Shown here one piece after another: positions 1-6,888 of a stretch of 8,436 nucleotides of DNA. Source of the DNA: Bacteroidales bacterium (GTDB lineage: Bacteria; Bacteroidota; Bacteroidia; Bacteroidales; WCHB1-69); NCBI GenBank assembly GCA_028684405.1, contig JAQUGA010000103.1:1-8436 (forward strand). Direction: 5' to 3'. How positions within the stretch are numbered: position 1 is the stretch's first letter; every line of letters begins with the position of its first letter. The position numbers and the translations under genes were made by a program. The notes under the pieces are model-generated. The model ran no database searches, was not told where the DNA came from, and worked only from the letters and a program-made list of their open reading frames with translations.

Positions 1-514
1 GGCTTTCCGTTGACGTTGCTTTGAGAAAATGTTTTGTGTCCTGCGGAATATTCATGCTTTCGGAAAGTCCGATTCCAAACATTTCACTTTGATTATAGCC
101 TCTAATTCTCTCTTTATCAGGATGAAGTGGAATGGGAACAATAACATTAACACTTCGAAAGATGGGGTTTTCCAATAATTCATGTCCATATTTTTCGCCA
201 ATAATAATTCCAACTTCTTTTGCCCCTTTGTATTTCAAACGGTGCATGAGTCGTTGTATTTTACTCTTTTTTCGGAAATAATATCGAGCTGAAACCGATT
301 CTAATTTTACTCTGCCCCAAAATATTTTTTCCAACGGATTGTCTTTCATGGTATGAAAGAGTGTTTTCGGCAGTTCTATATCACAAAAATTACAAATGAC
401 CTCTTCGTGTTTAAGCAAAACACGATTACATGCCAAGCAAACTTCGGGATAGAAAAGAGAAAAAAAATCAGAAAAAACTGACTTTAACAACTTATAAGGT
501 TTATGAAATTTCAA
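1..514 (-). CDS. comF: ComF family phosphoribosyltransferase-like protein (C-terminus cut by window edge)
   Basis: ComF proteins are cytoplasmic, related to phosphoribosyltransferases, and in several bacteria are needed for natural DNA uptake; their exact reaction is unclear. The 171 visible residues show two CxxC pairs of the N-terminal zinc ribbon (C26/C29 and C41/C44), a basic stretch around RLMHRLKYKG (88-97), and the family block PIPLHPDKERIRGYNQSE (127-144). The PRPP-binding loop (a VDDVxTTG-type motif), expected about 40-60 residues further on, lies outside the window. There is no ATG before the zinc ribbon. I chose the TTG at 514 because an in-frame stop lies a few codons upstream and a -7 promoter match ends just ahead of it; TTG at 490 is the alternative. 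The gene is divergent from the coiled-coil protein gene. Family assignment is strong; a role in competence here is inference. Confidence 0.9.
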   Translation of the reverse strand, partial: MKFHKPYKLLKSVFSDFFSLFYPEVCLACNRVLLKHEEVICNFCDIELPKTLFHTMKDNPLEKIFWGRVKLESVSARYYFRKKSKIQRLMHRLKYKGAKEVGIIIGEKYGHELLENPIFRSVNVIVPIPLHPDKERIRGYNQSEMFGIGLSESMNIPQDTKHFLKATSTES

Positions 515-531
515 GACGTGCGAAATTTAAT

Positions 532-539
532 TAATTTTG
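532..539 (+). promoter_or_regulatory. Bacteroidota-type -7 promoter element for the coiled-coil protein gene
   Basis: These bases read TAATTTTG, an exact match to TAnnTTTG. Transcription would begin near 545, which excludes the upstream ATG at 503 and favours the ATG at 578. No clear -33 TTG is visible. The element is three bases from the comF -7 element on the other strand. Confidence 0.5.
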
Positions 540-542
540 CAA

Positions 543-550
543 CAAATATA
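543..550 (-). promoter_or_regulatory. Bacteroidota-type -7 promoter element for comF
   Basis: On the minus strand these bases read TATATTTG, an exact match to TAnnTTTG. Transcription would begin near 537, leaving a leader of about 20 bases before the TTG start at 514. A TTG that could be the -33 element lies upstream, but its 15-base gap is shorter than usual. Confidence 0.5.
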
Positions 551-577
551 ATAACATATTTCATCCAAATTTTATTT

Positions 578-1489
578 ATGGAAGCAAATAATGAACTAAA
601 AAAATACAAAAAAATTACCTATATTTTAGGAGTTTTAGTGCTTATCCTTTTAGCAACTACAATCTATAGTCTATTAAACGTACGTACTGTAATTGTTGAA
701 AGAGATAAAGCAGAAAACACTAGAATCGAATTGCAAACAGAATTGGATTCGCTTTTAATAAATCATGAACGGATTAAAGAAGAATATGGTGAATTAAGCG
801 TTCAGTTACTGGAAAGTGATAGCATTATCCAAGACAACGCAGCTGAAATTCGCAGCTTAATATCTCGCCAAGCAGATTATTATCGTATTAAGAAAAAACT
901 CGATTTATTGAGAGGTATTTCTCAAGATTATGTTGTTCGGCTTGATTCTATCAGTAAAGTTAACGAAGAATTGGTAACCGAAAATAAAAAAATCAAACAA
1001 GATGTCGACCGCTATAAGCAAACAACAACTACGCTTGAAGAACAAACAGAAAACCTAAAAGGTCAAATTTCAAATGCTGCTCGTTTAAAAGCATACAGCA
1101 TTAATGCAAGGGCTGTAAATGTAAAATCGGGAGGCAAAAAAGAAGAGCAAACCGACAGAGTGAGAAGAACAGACCGTATAAAAGTCAGTTTTACATTAAG
1201 TGAAAATCCTGTTGCTGAAGAAGGAACCAAAAATATTTATTGCCGAATTGCACGTCCAGACGGGAAAGTGCTCTACATAGACGATAGCGATGCATACTCT
1301 TTTGAAGCAAATGGAGAAAAACTTCAATACTCGATTAAGCAACAAATAAATTATGATAAAAAAGCCACAAATCTAAGTTTAACTTGGGATGTTAAAGATG
1401 CAAAAACAGAGATTATTGCGGGACGATATTATGCAATGGTTTATGTAGATGGCTACAAAATTGGAGAAGGCACTTTTGAATTAAGATAA
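578..1489 (+). CDS. Membrane-anchored coiled-coil protein of unknown function
   Basis: I do not recognise a named family. From the ATG at 578 the protein has 303 residues. A short polar N-terminus is followed by one hydrophobic segment (about 14-33, ITYILGVLVLILLATTIYSLL), which fits a signal anchor. Next comes a long charged, heptad-like region rich in E, K, Q and L (about 40-190), probably coiled coil. The C-terminal domain (about 205-303) has alternating beta-type segments and ends in YYAMVYVDGYKIGEGTFELR-like sequence, probably a beta-sandwich. The likely topology is a single membrane anchor with the coiled coil and C-terminal domain outside the cytoplasm. The ORF is open back to an ATG at 503, but that would put the anchor 25 residues deeper, would overlap comF, and lies upstream of the predicted transcription start. 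A strong terminator follows the stop, so the gene is probably monocistronic. Confidence 0.8.
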   Translation: MEANNELKKYKKITYILGVLVLILLATTIYSLLNVRTVIVERDKAENTRIELQTELDSLLINHERIKEEYGELSVQLLESDSIIQDNAAEIRSLISRQADYYRIKKKLDLLRGISQDYVVRLDSISKVNEELVTENKKIKQDVDRYKQTTTTLEEQTENLKGQISNAARLKAYSINARAVNVKSGGKKEEQTDRVRRTDRIKVSFTLSENPVAEEGTKNIYCRIARPDGKVLYIDDSDAYSFEANGEKLQYSIKQQINYDKKATNLSLTWDVKDAKTEIIAGRYYAMVYVDGYKIGEGTFELR

Positions 1490-1507
1490 ACTGCACTTCT
1501 GACATAT

Positions 1508-1549
1508 AAAAAAAGCATCCAGAATTAGTTAATTCTGGATGCTTTTTTT
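1508..1549. terminator. Bidirectional intrinsic terminator
   Basis: A perfect inverted repeat has arms at 1508-1527 and 1530-1549. Each arm has a 13-base core (GCATCCAGAATTA and its complement) flanked by seven A on the left and seven T on the right. Read on either strand it gives a stem followed by a U run. It lies between two convergent genes, 19 bases after the stop at 1489 and 30 bases before the end of the minus-strand gene at 1579, so it can serve both. Confidence 0.93.
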
Positions 1550-1578
1550 ATAAGGTTTCTGCAAGAAGACGCAAATAT

Positions 1579-2163
1579 TTATTCTATCTTTCTCTTTTCT
1601 ATTTCGTCTCTGATTTTTGAAGCCTGTTCATAGTCTTCATTTTCGACAGCTTGGTCTAAAAGTTTATCCAGCTCTTCGAGAGTATAATATTCAAATTCAT
1701 TTTCGTCGGTAAGAGTCATTTCGGGTTCATCTTGATCAGAGTCTTTAGAAAATATACTAGACTCGTCAATAGAAGCGTCTTTCATGATTTTCTCATAGGT
1801 GTAGATTGGGCAATCAAAGCGAAGTGCAAGAGAAACAGCATCCGAAGTTCTTGCTTCAATTTCTTTTATCATATGACCATTATTGCAAATCAATTGAGAA
1901 TAGAAAACACCTTCTTCCAAGCGATAAATCAACACCTCTGTAACTTGAATATTAAAGGTTTCTGAAAAGTTCTTGAACAAATCATGCGTCAAAGGTCTCG
2001 AATATTTAATTTTTTCTATCTGAATGGCGATAGATTGCGCTTCGAAACCACCAATAATAATAGGCAAACGCCTGCTTCCATTGCTTTCTTTTAAAATGAG
2101 TGCGTACGCATTATTTTGAGTTTGACTATACGTTAAACCTTGTACTTCCAATTTAATTTTCAT
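1579..2163 (-). CDS. Bifunctional nuclease family protein (BFN/DUF151) with C-terminal UVR motif
   Basis: The BFN (DUF151) family is named after a plant protein reported to have DNase and RNase activity; the bacterial role is poorly defined. The 194-residue protein has the family blocks LPIIIGGFEAQSIAIQIE (33-50), RPLTHDL (56-62) and EARTSDAVSLALRFDCPIY (103-121). An acidic linker (about 135-160) leads to a UVR motif of the UvrB/UvrC type (about 162-193; LDKLLDQAVENEDYEQA then KIRDEIEK), a helical hairpin that usually mediates protein contacts. There is no signal peptide, so it should be cytoplasmic. The ATG at 2163 follows a purine-rich AAAAGGAAAAGGAAT, one of the better ribosome-binding candidates here. 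It lies 65 bp downstream of the transporter gene on the same strand, so co-transcription is possible. A weak -7-like CAAATTTG in the gap leaves room for its own promoter. It ends at the shared terminator. Confidence 0.92.
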   Translation of the reverse strand: MKIKLEVQGLTYSQTQNNAYALILKESNGSRRLPIIIGGFEAQSIAIQIEKIKYSRPLTHDLFKNFSETFNIQVTEVLIYRLEEGVFYSQLICNNGHMIKEIEARTSDAVSLALRFDCPIYTYEKIMKDASIDESSIFSKDSDQDEPEMTLTDENEFEYYTLEELDKLLDQAVENEDYEQASKIRDEIEKRKIE

Positions 2164-2228
2164 ATTCCTTTTCCTTTTAATACTCCTTACTAATTCAACA
2201 CAAATTTGGCGAAAAAGTTCGTTTTAGC

Positions 2229-4064
2229 TTATCCCATTAGCATCCCAACGATGGTTGCGGAAACCAAAGAAGCCAAACTTCCAGCCAAAAGAGCTCTAAA
2301 TCCAAGTTCAGAAATCATTTTACGTCTGTTTGGTGCCAAAGTTCCAATTCCCCCAATTTGAATACCAATGGAGGCAAAATTGGCAAAACCACACAAAGCG
2401 TACGTTGCCATAATGATAGACTTTTCAGAAGCGAAACTGCCATAAGCAGCATCGCCCACACTTTTTAAATCGGCTAAACTAACATAGGCTATAAATTCTG
2501 TCATAATAATTTTTTCACCCAACAAGCGTCCGACCAAGGTAATGTCGTCAGAAACAACTCCCATTACCCAGACAATGGGGGCAAAAATATATCCTAAAAT
2601 AAATTTCAAATCCAAACCATCATATTGAGGATCGAGGCTATGCACAACAGCATTAAGTCCAGTCCAAGAACCCAATTTCATCAATACAAAATTGGTTAAA
2701 GCAATCATGGCAATAAAAGTCAAAAGCATTGCAGCAACATTAGCTGCCAACTTCAAACCTTCTGTCGTTCCATTTGAAATTGCATCCAAAACATTGCTTC
2801 CGATTTTCTCTTTGGAAACAACGACGTTTAAATCTATGTTTTCGGTTTGCGGAATTAATATTTTTGAAAGAACAATAACTCCCGGTGCCGCCATTACAGA
2901 AGCTGCTAATAGGTGCTTTGCAAACAAAAGTTTCTGCACTGGATCATCGCCTCCCAAAAATGCAATATAAGCAGCCAAAACACCGCCTGCAAGCGTCGCC
3001 ATACCTCCTGACATAACAAGCAACATCTCCGAACGATTCATCTTGTCTAAATAGGCTTTGATCATCAATGGGGATTCTGTTTGTCCCAGAAAAATATTTC
3101 CAGCCACAGACAAACTTTCTGCGCCCGATATTCCCAGTAATTTTGTCATGACCAAAGCCAAATAATAAACCACTTTTTGAATAATTCCAAGATAGAAAAA
3201 CAGGCTGGTTAGTGCCGAAAAGAAAATAATGGTGGGCAAAACCTGAAATGCAAAAATAAATCCATAGGAACTTGCATCCATTAGGCTTCCTAATAAAAAC
3301 TCGCTCCCTTCACGTGTAAAATCTAAAATGACCACAAAAACTTTTCCAGCTGTTTCAAAAATCCAAGCAACTGCGGGTATTTTCAAAATACTAAAGGCTA
3401 AAATAATCTGAAAAGCCAATCCAATGCCTACCACTCTCCACGAAATTGCACGGCGATTATTACTAAATACATAAGCAATGCCAATTAAGAAAAGAATACC
3501 AATAATACCACGGAAAATACTCCTAAAACTAAAATTAAAACCCTGACTTACCTTGATCAAAGCGTTTTTATCGGGCATTTTTTGCAAAACCATTTCAGTT
3601 TTATCTACATTTGAAAGATGAATGGTTTCCGCATTCAAATCCAGTATGGTCAAAGTTTCGAGTTTTTGAACGTTGGAAATGTTTCCCGAACTCAAAGTTG
3701 TGAACGTTTCGCCATCCTTATAATAAATAATTTCAGGACTGTTTGAAACCACTTTATAAACCGCAGAATCCAAACTAACTTCATAATTCATGGTCATTAC
3801 CAAAAGATTATCATTGATACGCCATAAACCAGAACTTGTTTGAATACCAAGCTCATTTTTAATGGTTTTAACGAATGTAAAATTTTCAGTAAACTGATAT
3901 TCTTCTGTGGTTTGTAAACGCAATGAATCGTTTATTTGCTGCGAAAATTCGTGCGTCCATTGACCTTTAAGCTTCTGATTATTAGAAGGTTCTTGAAAAT
4001 AAGCCAAAACAGCAATGGCTGCTAAAATGACAAAAATCACACCAGCCCAGATTTTTTTCTTCAT
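2229..4064 (-). CDS. nupC: Concentrative nucleoside transporter (CNT/NupC family) with N-terminal extracytoplasmic domain
   Basis: This inner-membrane protein is predicted to import nucleosides with Na+ or H+. It has 611 residues, against about 400-430 for NupC-type bacterial CNTs. The extra length is at the N-terminus: one hydrophobic segment (about 5-23), then a polar, beta-rich region (about 25-175) with GQW (34-36) and GLW (79-81) motifs resembling lipocalin-like domains. The transporter core follows (about 180-611). It carries GQTESP (327-332), matching the substrate-site GQTE of Vibrio CNT, GEKIIMTEFIAY (516-527) with the conserved Glu at 523, and CGFANFASI (558-566) with the Asn and Ser that contact nucleoside in CNT structures (here N562, S565). 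The NEF usual in the second motif is TEF here. I chose the ATG at 4064; an in-frame TTG at 4088 falls inside the promoter match. Family assignment is strong; substrate preference cannot be read. Confidence 0.92.
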   Translation of the reverse strand: MKKKIWAGVIFVILAAIAVLAYFQEPSNNQKLKGQWTHEFSQQINDSLRLQTTEEYQFTENFTFVKTIKNELGIQTSSGLWRINDNLLVMTMNYEVSLDSAVYKVVSNSPEIIYYKDGETFTTLSSGNISNVQKLETLTILDLNAETIHLSNVDKTEMVLQKMPDKNALIKVSQGFNFSFRSIFRGIIGILFLIGIAYVFSNNRRAISWRVVGIGLAFQIILAFSILKIPAVAWIFETAGKVFVVILDFTREGSEFLLGSLMDASSYGFIFAFQVLPTIIFFSALTSLFFYLGIIQKVVYYLALVMTKLLGISGAESLSVAGNIFLGQTESPLMIKAYLDKMNRSEMLLVMSGGMATLAGGVLAAYIAFLGGDDPVQKLLFAKHLLAASVMAAPGVIVLSKILIPQTENIDLNVVVSKEKIGSNVLDAISNGTTEGLKLAANVAAMLLTFIAMIALTNFVLMKLGSWTGLNAVVHSLDPQYDGLDLKFILGYIFAPIVWVMGVVSDDITLVGRLLGEKIIMTEFIAYVSLADLKSVGDAAYGSFASEKSIIMATYALCGFANFASIGIQIGGIGTLAPNRRKMISELGFRALLAGSLASLVSATIVGMLMG

Positions 4065-4085
4065 TTTGTTTGTTTTTTTAATAAA

Positions 4086-4093
4086 CAAACGTA
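4086..4093 (-). promoter_or_regulatory. Bacteroidota-type -7 promoter element for the nucleoside transporter
   Basis: On the minus strand these bases read TACGTTTG, an exact match to TAnnTTTG, 21 bases upstream of the ATG at 4064. No clear TTG is seen at the -33 distance. The site overlaps the alternative TTG start at 4088, which argues against that start. Confidence 0.45.
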
Positions 4094-4182
4094 CGAAAAA
4101 TTTTTATTGAATTTTACTTTCCGATAAAGATAGGTATAAAATATGCTATGAAATGCCATTTTAGAAGTCCTGATAAATTAAT

Positions 4183-4190
4183 TATCTTTG
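4183..4190 (+). promoter_or_regulatory. Bacteroidota-type -7 promoter element for mutS2
   Basis: These bases read TATCTTTG, an exact match to TAnnTTTG, 32 bases before the mutS2 ATG at 4223. A T-rich TTTTAG about 19-24 bases upstream could stand in for the -33 element. The 158-bp transporter-mutS2 gap thus holds one predicted promoter per direction, about 90 bases apart and not overlapping. Confidence 0.5.
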
Positions 4191-4222
4191 CAAAAAAATC
4201 ACAGAACGATTCCTGAAAATCA

Positions 4223-5656
4223 ATGATATATCCTGAAAATTTTGAAGAAAAAGTGGGGTTTGACCAAATTAAAGCACTCACTCATAAATACTGCATAAGT
4301 TCACTAGGTCGTACCCACACCGACCAAATTAAATTTCTTACAAAAATTGAGGAAATTGAAAAACTCATTGGCGAAACCTATGAATTTCAACAGATTCTAC
4401 AATTTGACAACCCCTTCCCTTCGCACGATTATTATGATTTAAGAGATGAAATTATTCGGATAAAAACAGAGGGAACCTATCTGGAAACCGAAGAGTTGGG
4501 AATGCTCAGAGCTGTATTAACCACCATTTATGAATGTTTGAATTACATTATCAAAAGAGGGATTGAAAAATACCCTCTTCTGTTTGCAAAAGCATCTTCC
4601 ATCTTTTTTGACGAACTTTTAGTGGCAAAAATTGATACCATTATCAATGATAAATCAGAAATTCGAGATTCGGCTTCTCCACTTTTGCAAAATATCCGAA
4701 AAAGTCTGCGCGACACCACTCAAAATGCGACTCGAAAAACCATTCAATGTTTGAAAAATGCGAAAGCCAGCGGTTTGGTAAAAGATGATGCTGAAATTAC
4801 CATCCGAAATGGACGTTTGGTCATTCCCGTTCCGGCCACATTTAAACGAAAAGTGAAAGGTTTTATTCACGATGAATCTGCCAGTGGACAAACGGTATTT
4901 ATTGAACCTCAAGAAGTTATTGAAGACAATAATGAAATCAGAGATTTGAAAAATGCAGAAAAACGCGAAATTATTCAGATTTTACTGAAAATCACTTCTG
5001 AAATTCGATTGCAATCTTTTTCCATTTTATCCTCTTTGGATTTTTTGGGGAATCTTGATTTTATTCGGGCGAAAGCAAAATTAGCCATCGACATTCAAGG
5101 AATAAAGCCAGCTATCCGCAATTATCCTTACATCGATTGGACGAAAACGTTTCATCCTCTGCTCTATTTAAAATTTAAAGCCTTAAAAAAAGAGGTTGTC
5201 CCATTGGATGTAAAATTAAATAAAGATCAGCACATTTTAATTATTTCGGGACCTAATGCCGGTGGTAAATCGGTATGTATGAAAACCATAGGATTGATTC
5301 AATATATGCTTCAATGCGGATTTCCAGTACCCGCCCACGAAATTTCGGAATTTGGAATTTTTGAACAAATTTTTATCGACATGGGCGATGAGCAATCTAT
5401 TGAAAATGACCTTAGTACATACAGCTCACATTTGAAAAATATAATGCAAATGTTGGCAGATGGAAACAATAAAAGCTTGTTGCTGATTGACGAAATGGGC
5501 TCGGGAACGGAGCCTGTTTTGGGCAGCTCGATGGCCGAAGCAATGCTAATGGCTTTGCATCAAAAAGGAAATTATGCAGTAATTACGACCCACTACGGAA
5601 ATTTAAAACGATTGGCAAACACAACATCCGGAATGGTGATGTGCAATGCTTTTTGA
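4223..5656 (+). CDS. mutS2: MutS2, N-terminal part (core and ATPase), ends early at a frame break
   Basis: MutS2 is a cytoplasmic MutS homologue linked to suppression of homologous recombination and, in some bacteria, rescue of collided ribosomes. This part opens with MIYPENFEEKVGFDQIK, a typical MutS2 start. A helical core and clamp-like region (about 1-330) includes a conserved FIHDESASGQTVFIEPQEV block. The ATPase follows: Walker A GPNAGGKS (343-350), the GDEQSIENDLSTYSSHL block (about 388-404), Walker B LLLIDE (ending D423/E424) and a TTHYGNLK switch histidine. The last few residues (about from position 473) do not match the family, and a TGA at 5654-5656 stops translation. The rest of the protein continues in the +1 frame at 5646-6644. 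Repairing the break gives a protein of about 807 residues, close to the roughly 785 of Bacillus MutS2. There is no strong Shine-Dalgarno at the ATG. Confidence 0.92.
   Translation: MIYPENFEEKVGFDQIKALTHKYCISSLGRTHTDQIKFLTKIEEIEKLIGETYEFQQILQFDNPFPSHDYYDLRDEIIRIKTEGTYLETEELGMLRAVLTTIYECLNYIIKRGIEKYPLLFAKASSIFFDELLVAKIDTIINDKSEIRDSASPLLQNIRKSLRDTTQNATRKTIQCLKNAKASGLVKDDAEITIRNGRLVIPVPATFKRKVKGFIHDESASGQTVFIEPQEVIEDNNEIRDLKNAEKREIIQILLKITSEIRLQSFSILSSLDFLGNLDFIRAKAKLAIDIQGIKPAIRNYPYIDWTKTFHPLLYLKFKALKKEVVPLDVKLNKDQHILIISGPNAGGKSVCMKTIGLIQYMLQCGFPVPAHEISEFGIFEQIFIDMGDEQSIENDLSTYSSHLKNIMQMLADGNNKSLLLIDEMGSGTEPVLGSSMAEAMLMALHQKGNYAVITTHYGNLKRLANTTSGMVMCNAF
5639..5642 (+). other. mutS2: Frame break in mutS2
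   Basis: After GTG (5636-5638, Val) the sequence reads ATGT and then GCA ATG CTT TTT GAC in the next frame. MutS2 homologues usually have a V-N-(G/A)-(A/S)-M-x-F-D-like stretch here. Restoring one A and one G, giving GTG AAT GGT GCA ATG, recovers VNGAMLFD and one open frame. The observed bases thus fit two single-base losses, AA to A and GG to G. The family consensus is from memory. The change may be real or a sequencing or assembly error. Confidence 0.8.
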
Positions 5657-6644
5657 CATGAGTAGTTTAAGTCCGCTTTTTGTTCTAAAAACAGGCATTC
5701 AGGGCAGCTCTTTTACTTTTGAAATTGCCCAAAGAATTGGCTTTCCAGAAGAAATTATCAATTCTGCAAAGTCTTTGATAAATTCACCACAATATGAGTA
5801 TGAAACGATGGCACAACAACTCGAAACGGAATTTATAAAGATTGATGAAGAAAAAAAAGCTTTGAAATTAGCCGATAATTTTCTGGCAGAACTGATTGAA
5901 AAACACCAAACTTTACTTCACGAACTTGAATCACAAAAAAAAATAATAATAAAAGAGGCAAAACTAAAAGCTCTGAATATTATCAAAGATTCAAACTCAT
6001 TGGTTGAAAAAACAATTCGGGAAATAAAAGAAACAAATGCCGAAAAAGAGAGCGTTTCTAAACTTCGAAAAGAAATAGAAACAGAGAAACAAAAATTAAC
6101 AGACAATCATTCCAAAACTACACCCAAAAACAGAGAAAAAAAGTTACCGCCAAAAACAGTAAATATTTCTAAATCAGAACTTAAAGAAGGATCCGTTGTT
6201 TTTCTTCCAGAAATAGACACGCAAGCGGTAATTATTGAAATTGTAAAAGACAAAAAAGTAACGCTTGACATTAATGGGGTCATTTTTAGAACCGATTTAG
6301 ACAAAATTGAACCAATAAGCCTGAGTGAATCGAAAAGTTTAAAGAAAAATCCGACAAAGTCAAGCTCTATTTACCAACGAATTAATGAGAAAGCAGGTAC
6401 ATTCAAACCGCATATTGATATCCGAGGCAAAAGAGCAGAAGAGTCCATCCAAGAAGTTGAAAAACTAATTGACGATGCTCTACAATTGGGCGTTAAGGAA
6501 CTAAAAATTCTTCATGGAAAAGGAAGCGGTGTTCTTCGAAAAGTCATTCGAGAAGTATTGGCTAAAAGCCCTTATGTTGAAAGTTTTGAAGATGAGAAAT
6601 TAGAAATGGGTGGGCATGGAATTACAAATGTGAAAATCAAATAA
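5646..6644 (+). CDS. mutS2: MutS2, C-terminal part (coiled coil, KOW-like region, Smr endonuclease domain)
   Basis: This is the continuation of mutS2 after the frame break; the ATG at 5646 is probably an internal Met codon, not a native start. Residues 1-45 of this part continue the ATPase C-terminus (MLFDMSSLSPLFVLKTGIQG, then GSSFTFEIAQRIGFPEEII). A long charged coiled coil follows (about 54-155), then a small KOW-like beta region (about 179-224). The Smr domain is at 256-332, with DIRGKRAEE (258-266), the HGKGSG motif (290-295) and a closing GGHGIT. Smr domains are associated with nuclease activity on DNA or RNA. If the break is real, this part could be made only by reinitiation at the ATG, which overlaps the upstream stop by 11 bases, or by frameshifting. 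I see no slippery motif supporting a programmed event. Confidence 0.9.
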   Translation: MLFDMSSLSPLFVLKTGIQGSSFTFEIAQRIGFPEEIINSAKSLINSPQYEYETMAQQLETEFIKIDEEKKALKLADNFLAELIEKHQTLLHELESQKKIIIKEAKLKALNIIKDSNSLVEKTIREIKETNAEKESVSKLRKEIETEKQKLTDNHSKTTPKNREKKLPPKTVNISKSELKEGSVVFLPEIDTQAVIIEIVKDKKVTLDINGVIFRTDLDKIEPISLSESKSLKKNPTKSSSIYQRINEKAGTFKPHIDIRGKRAEESIQEVEKLIDDALQLGVKELKILHGKGSGVLRKVIREVLAKSPYVESFEDEKLEMGGHGITNVKIK

Positions 6645-6660
6645 TACCAATACTTATTTC

Positions 6661-6805
6661 ATATTAGTCCAGCGGATAATTTGAAATTTAGTATGGCATG
6701 TCCTCGCAAAGCGGAATTTATGCCGATAGAGTTTCTAATATAGTGCAAAAAATGTTTATTGAATTGGACTATTATAGAAACCGTAACGGTATAAGATTAT
6801 AGAAA
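6661..6805. repeat. Nested imperfect inverted repeats in the mutS2-downstream gap
   Basis: The gap 6645-6888 has no recognisable gene but is rich in small repeats. ATATTAGTCCA (6661-6671) is complementary to TGGACTATTAT (6765-6775) except for one base. Inside it, TATGGCAT (6692-6699) can pair with ATGCCGATA (6720-6728) with one bulge. GTTTCTAATATAGT (6731-6744) pairs with ACTATTATAGAAAC (6768-6781) at 12 of 14 positions. ACCGTAACGGT (6780-6790) is a short palindrome, and ATTATAGAAA occurs twice (6771-6780, 6796-6805). This could be a decayed mobile-element end, a folded RNA leader, or chance in AT-rich DNA. No terminator with a T run is seen after mutS2. Confidence 0.4.
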
Positions 6806-6856
6806 AGCACCAAAATCAGGCTTTTTAAAGCTGTGATTTATCTCATATTTTTAGCT

Positions 6857-6864
6857 TATTTTTG
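6857..6864 (+). promoter_or_regulatory. Bacteroidota-type -7 promoter element for the zinc-ribbon protein gene
   Basis: These bases read TATTTTTG, an exact match to TAnnTTTG, 24 bases before the ATG at 6889. The -33 region shows no clean TTG. Transcripts from here could also reach the DUF4403 gene, because nothing resembling a terminator separates the two. Confidence 0.45.
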
Positions 6865-6888
6865 TGCAAATATTAATAGCTCCTGAAA

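Noticed and set aside
503..577. 25-residue N-terminal extension of the coiled-coil protein from the ATG at 503
   Set aside because: It lies upstream of the predicted transcription start, overlaps comF on the other strand, and would bury the membrane anchor deeper. The ATG at 578 gives a normal anchor.
4065..4088. Eight-residue extension of the transporter from a TTG at 4088
   Set aside because: The TTG is inside the TACGTTTG promoter match, and the ATG at 4064 gives a clean K-rich signal-anchor start.
4211..4240. TCCTGAAAAT repeated at 4211 and 4231, and again just before the ATG at 6889
   Set aside because: The second copy is coding (PEN of mutS2), and a 10-base AT-rich word recurring in 8 kb is weak evidence for a shared site.
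5636..5656. Programmed +1 frameshift in mutS2
   Set aside because: There is no known slippery or stop-codon context for this gene. The residues before the stop do not fit the family, whereas restoring two lost bases explains the site fully.
6698..6802. 34-residue plus-strand ORF in the gap after mutS2 (MSSQSGIYADRV start)
   Set aside because: It has no ribosome-binding site and no recognised family, and it overlaps the inverted repeats. Short ORFs like this are expected by chance.
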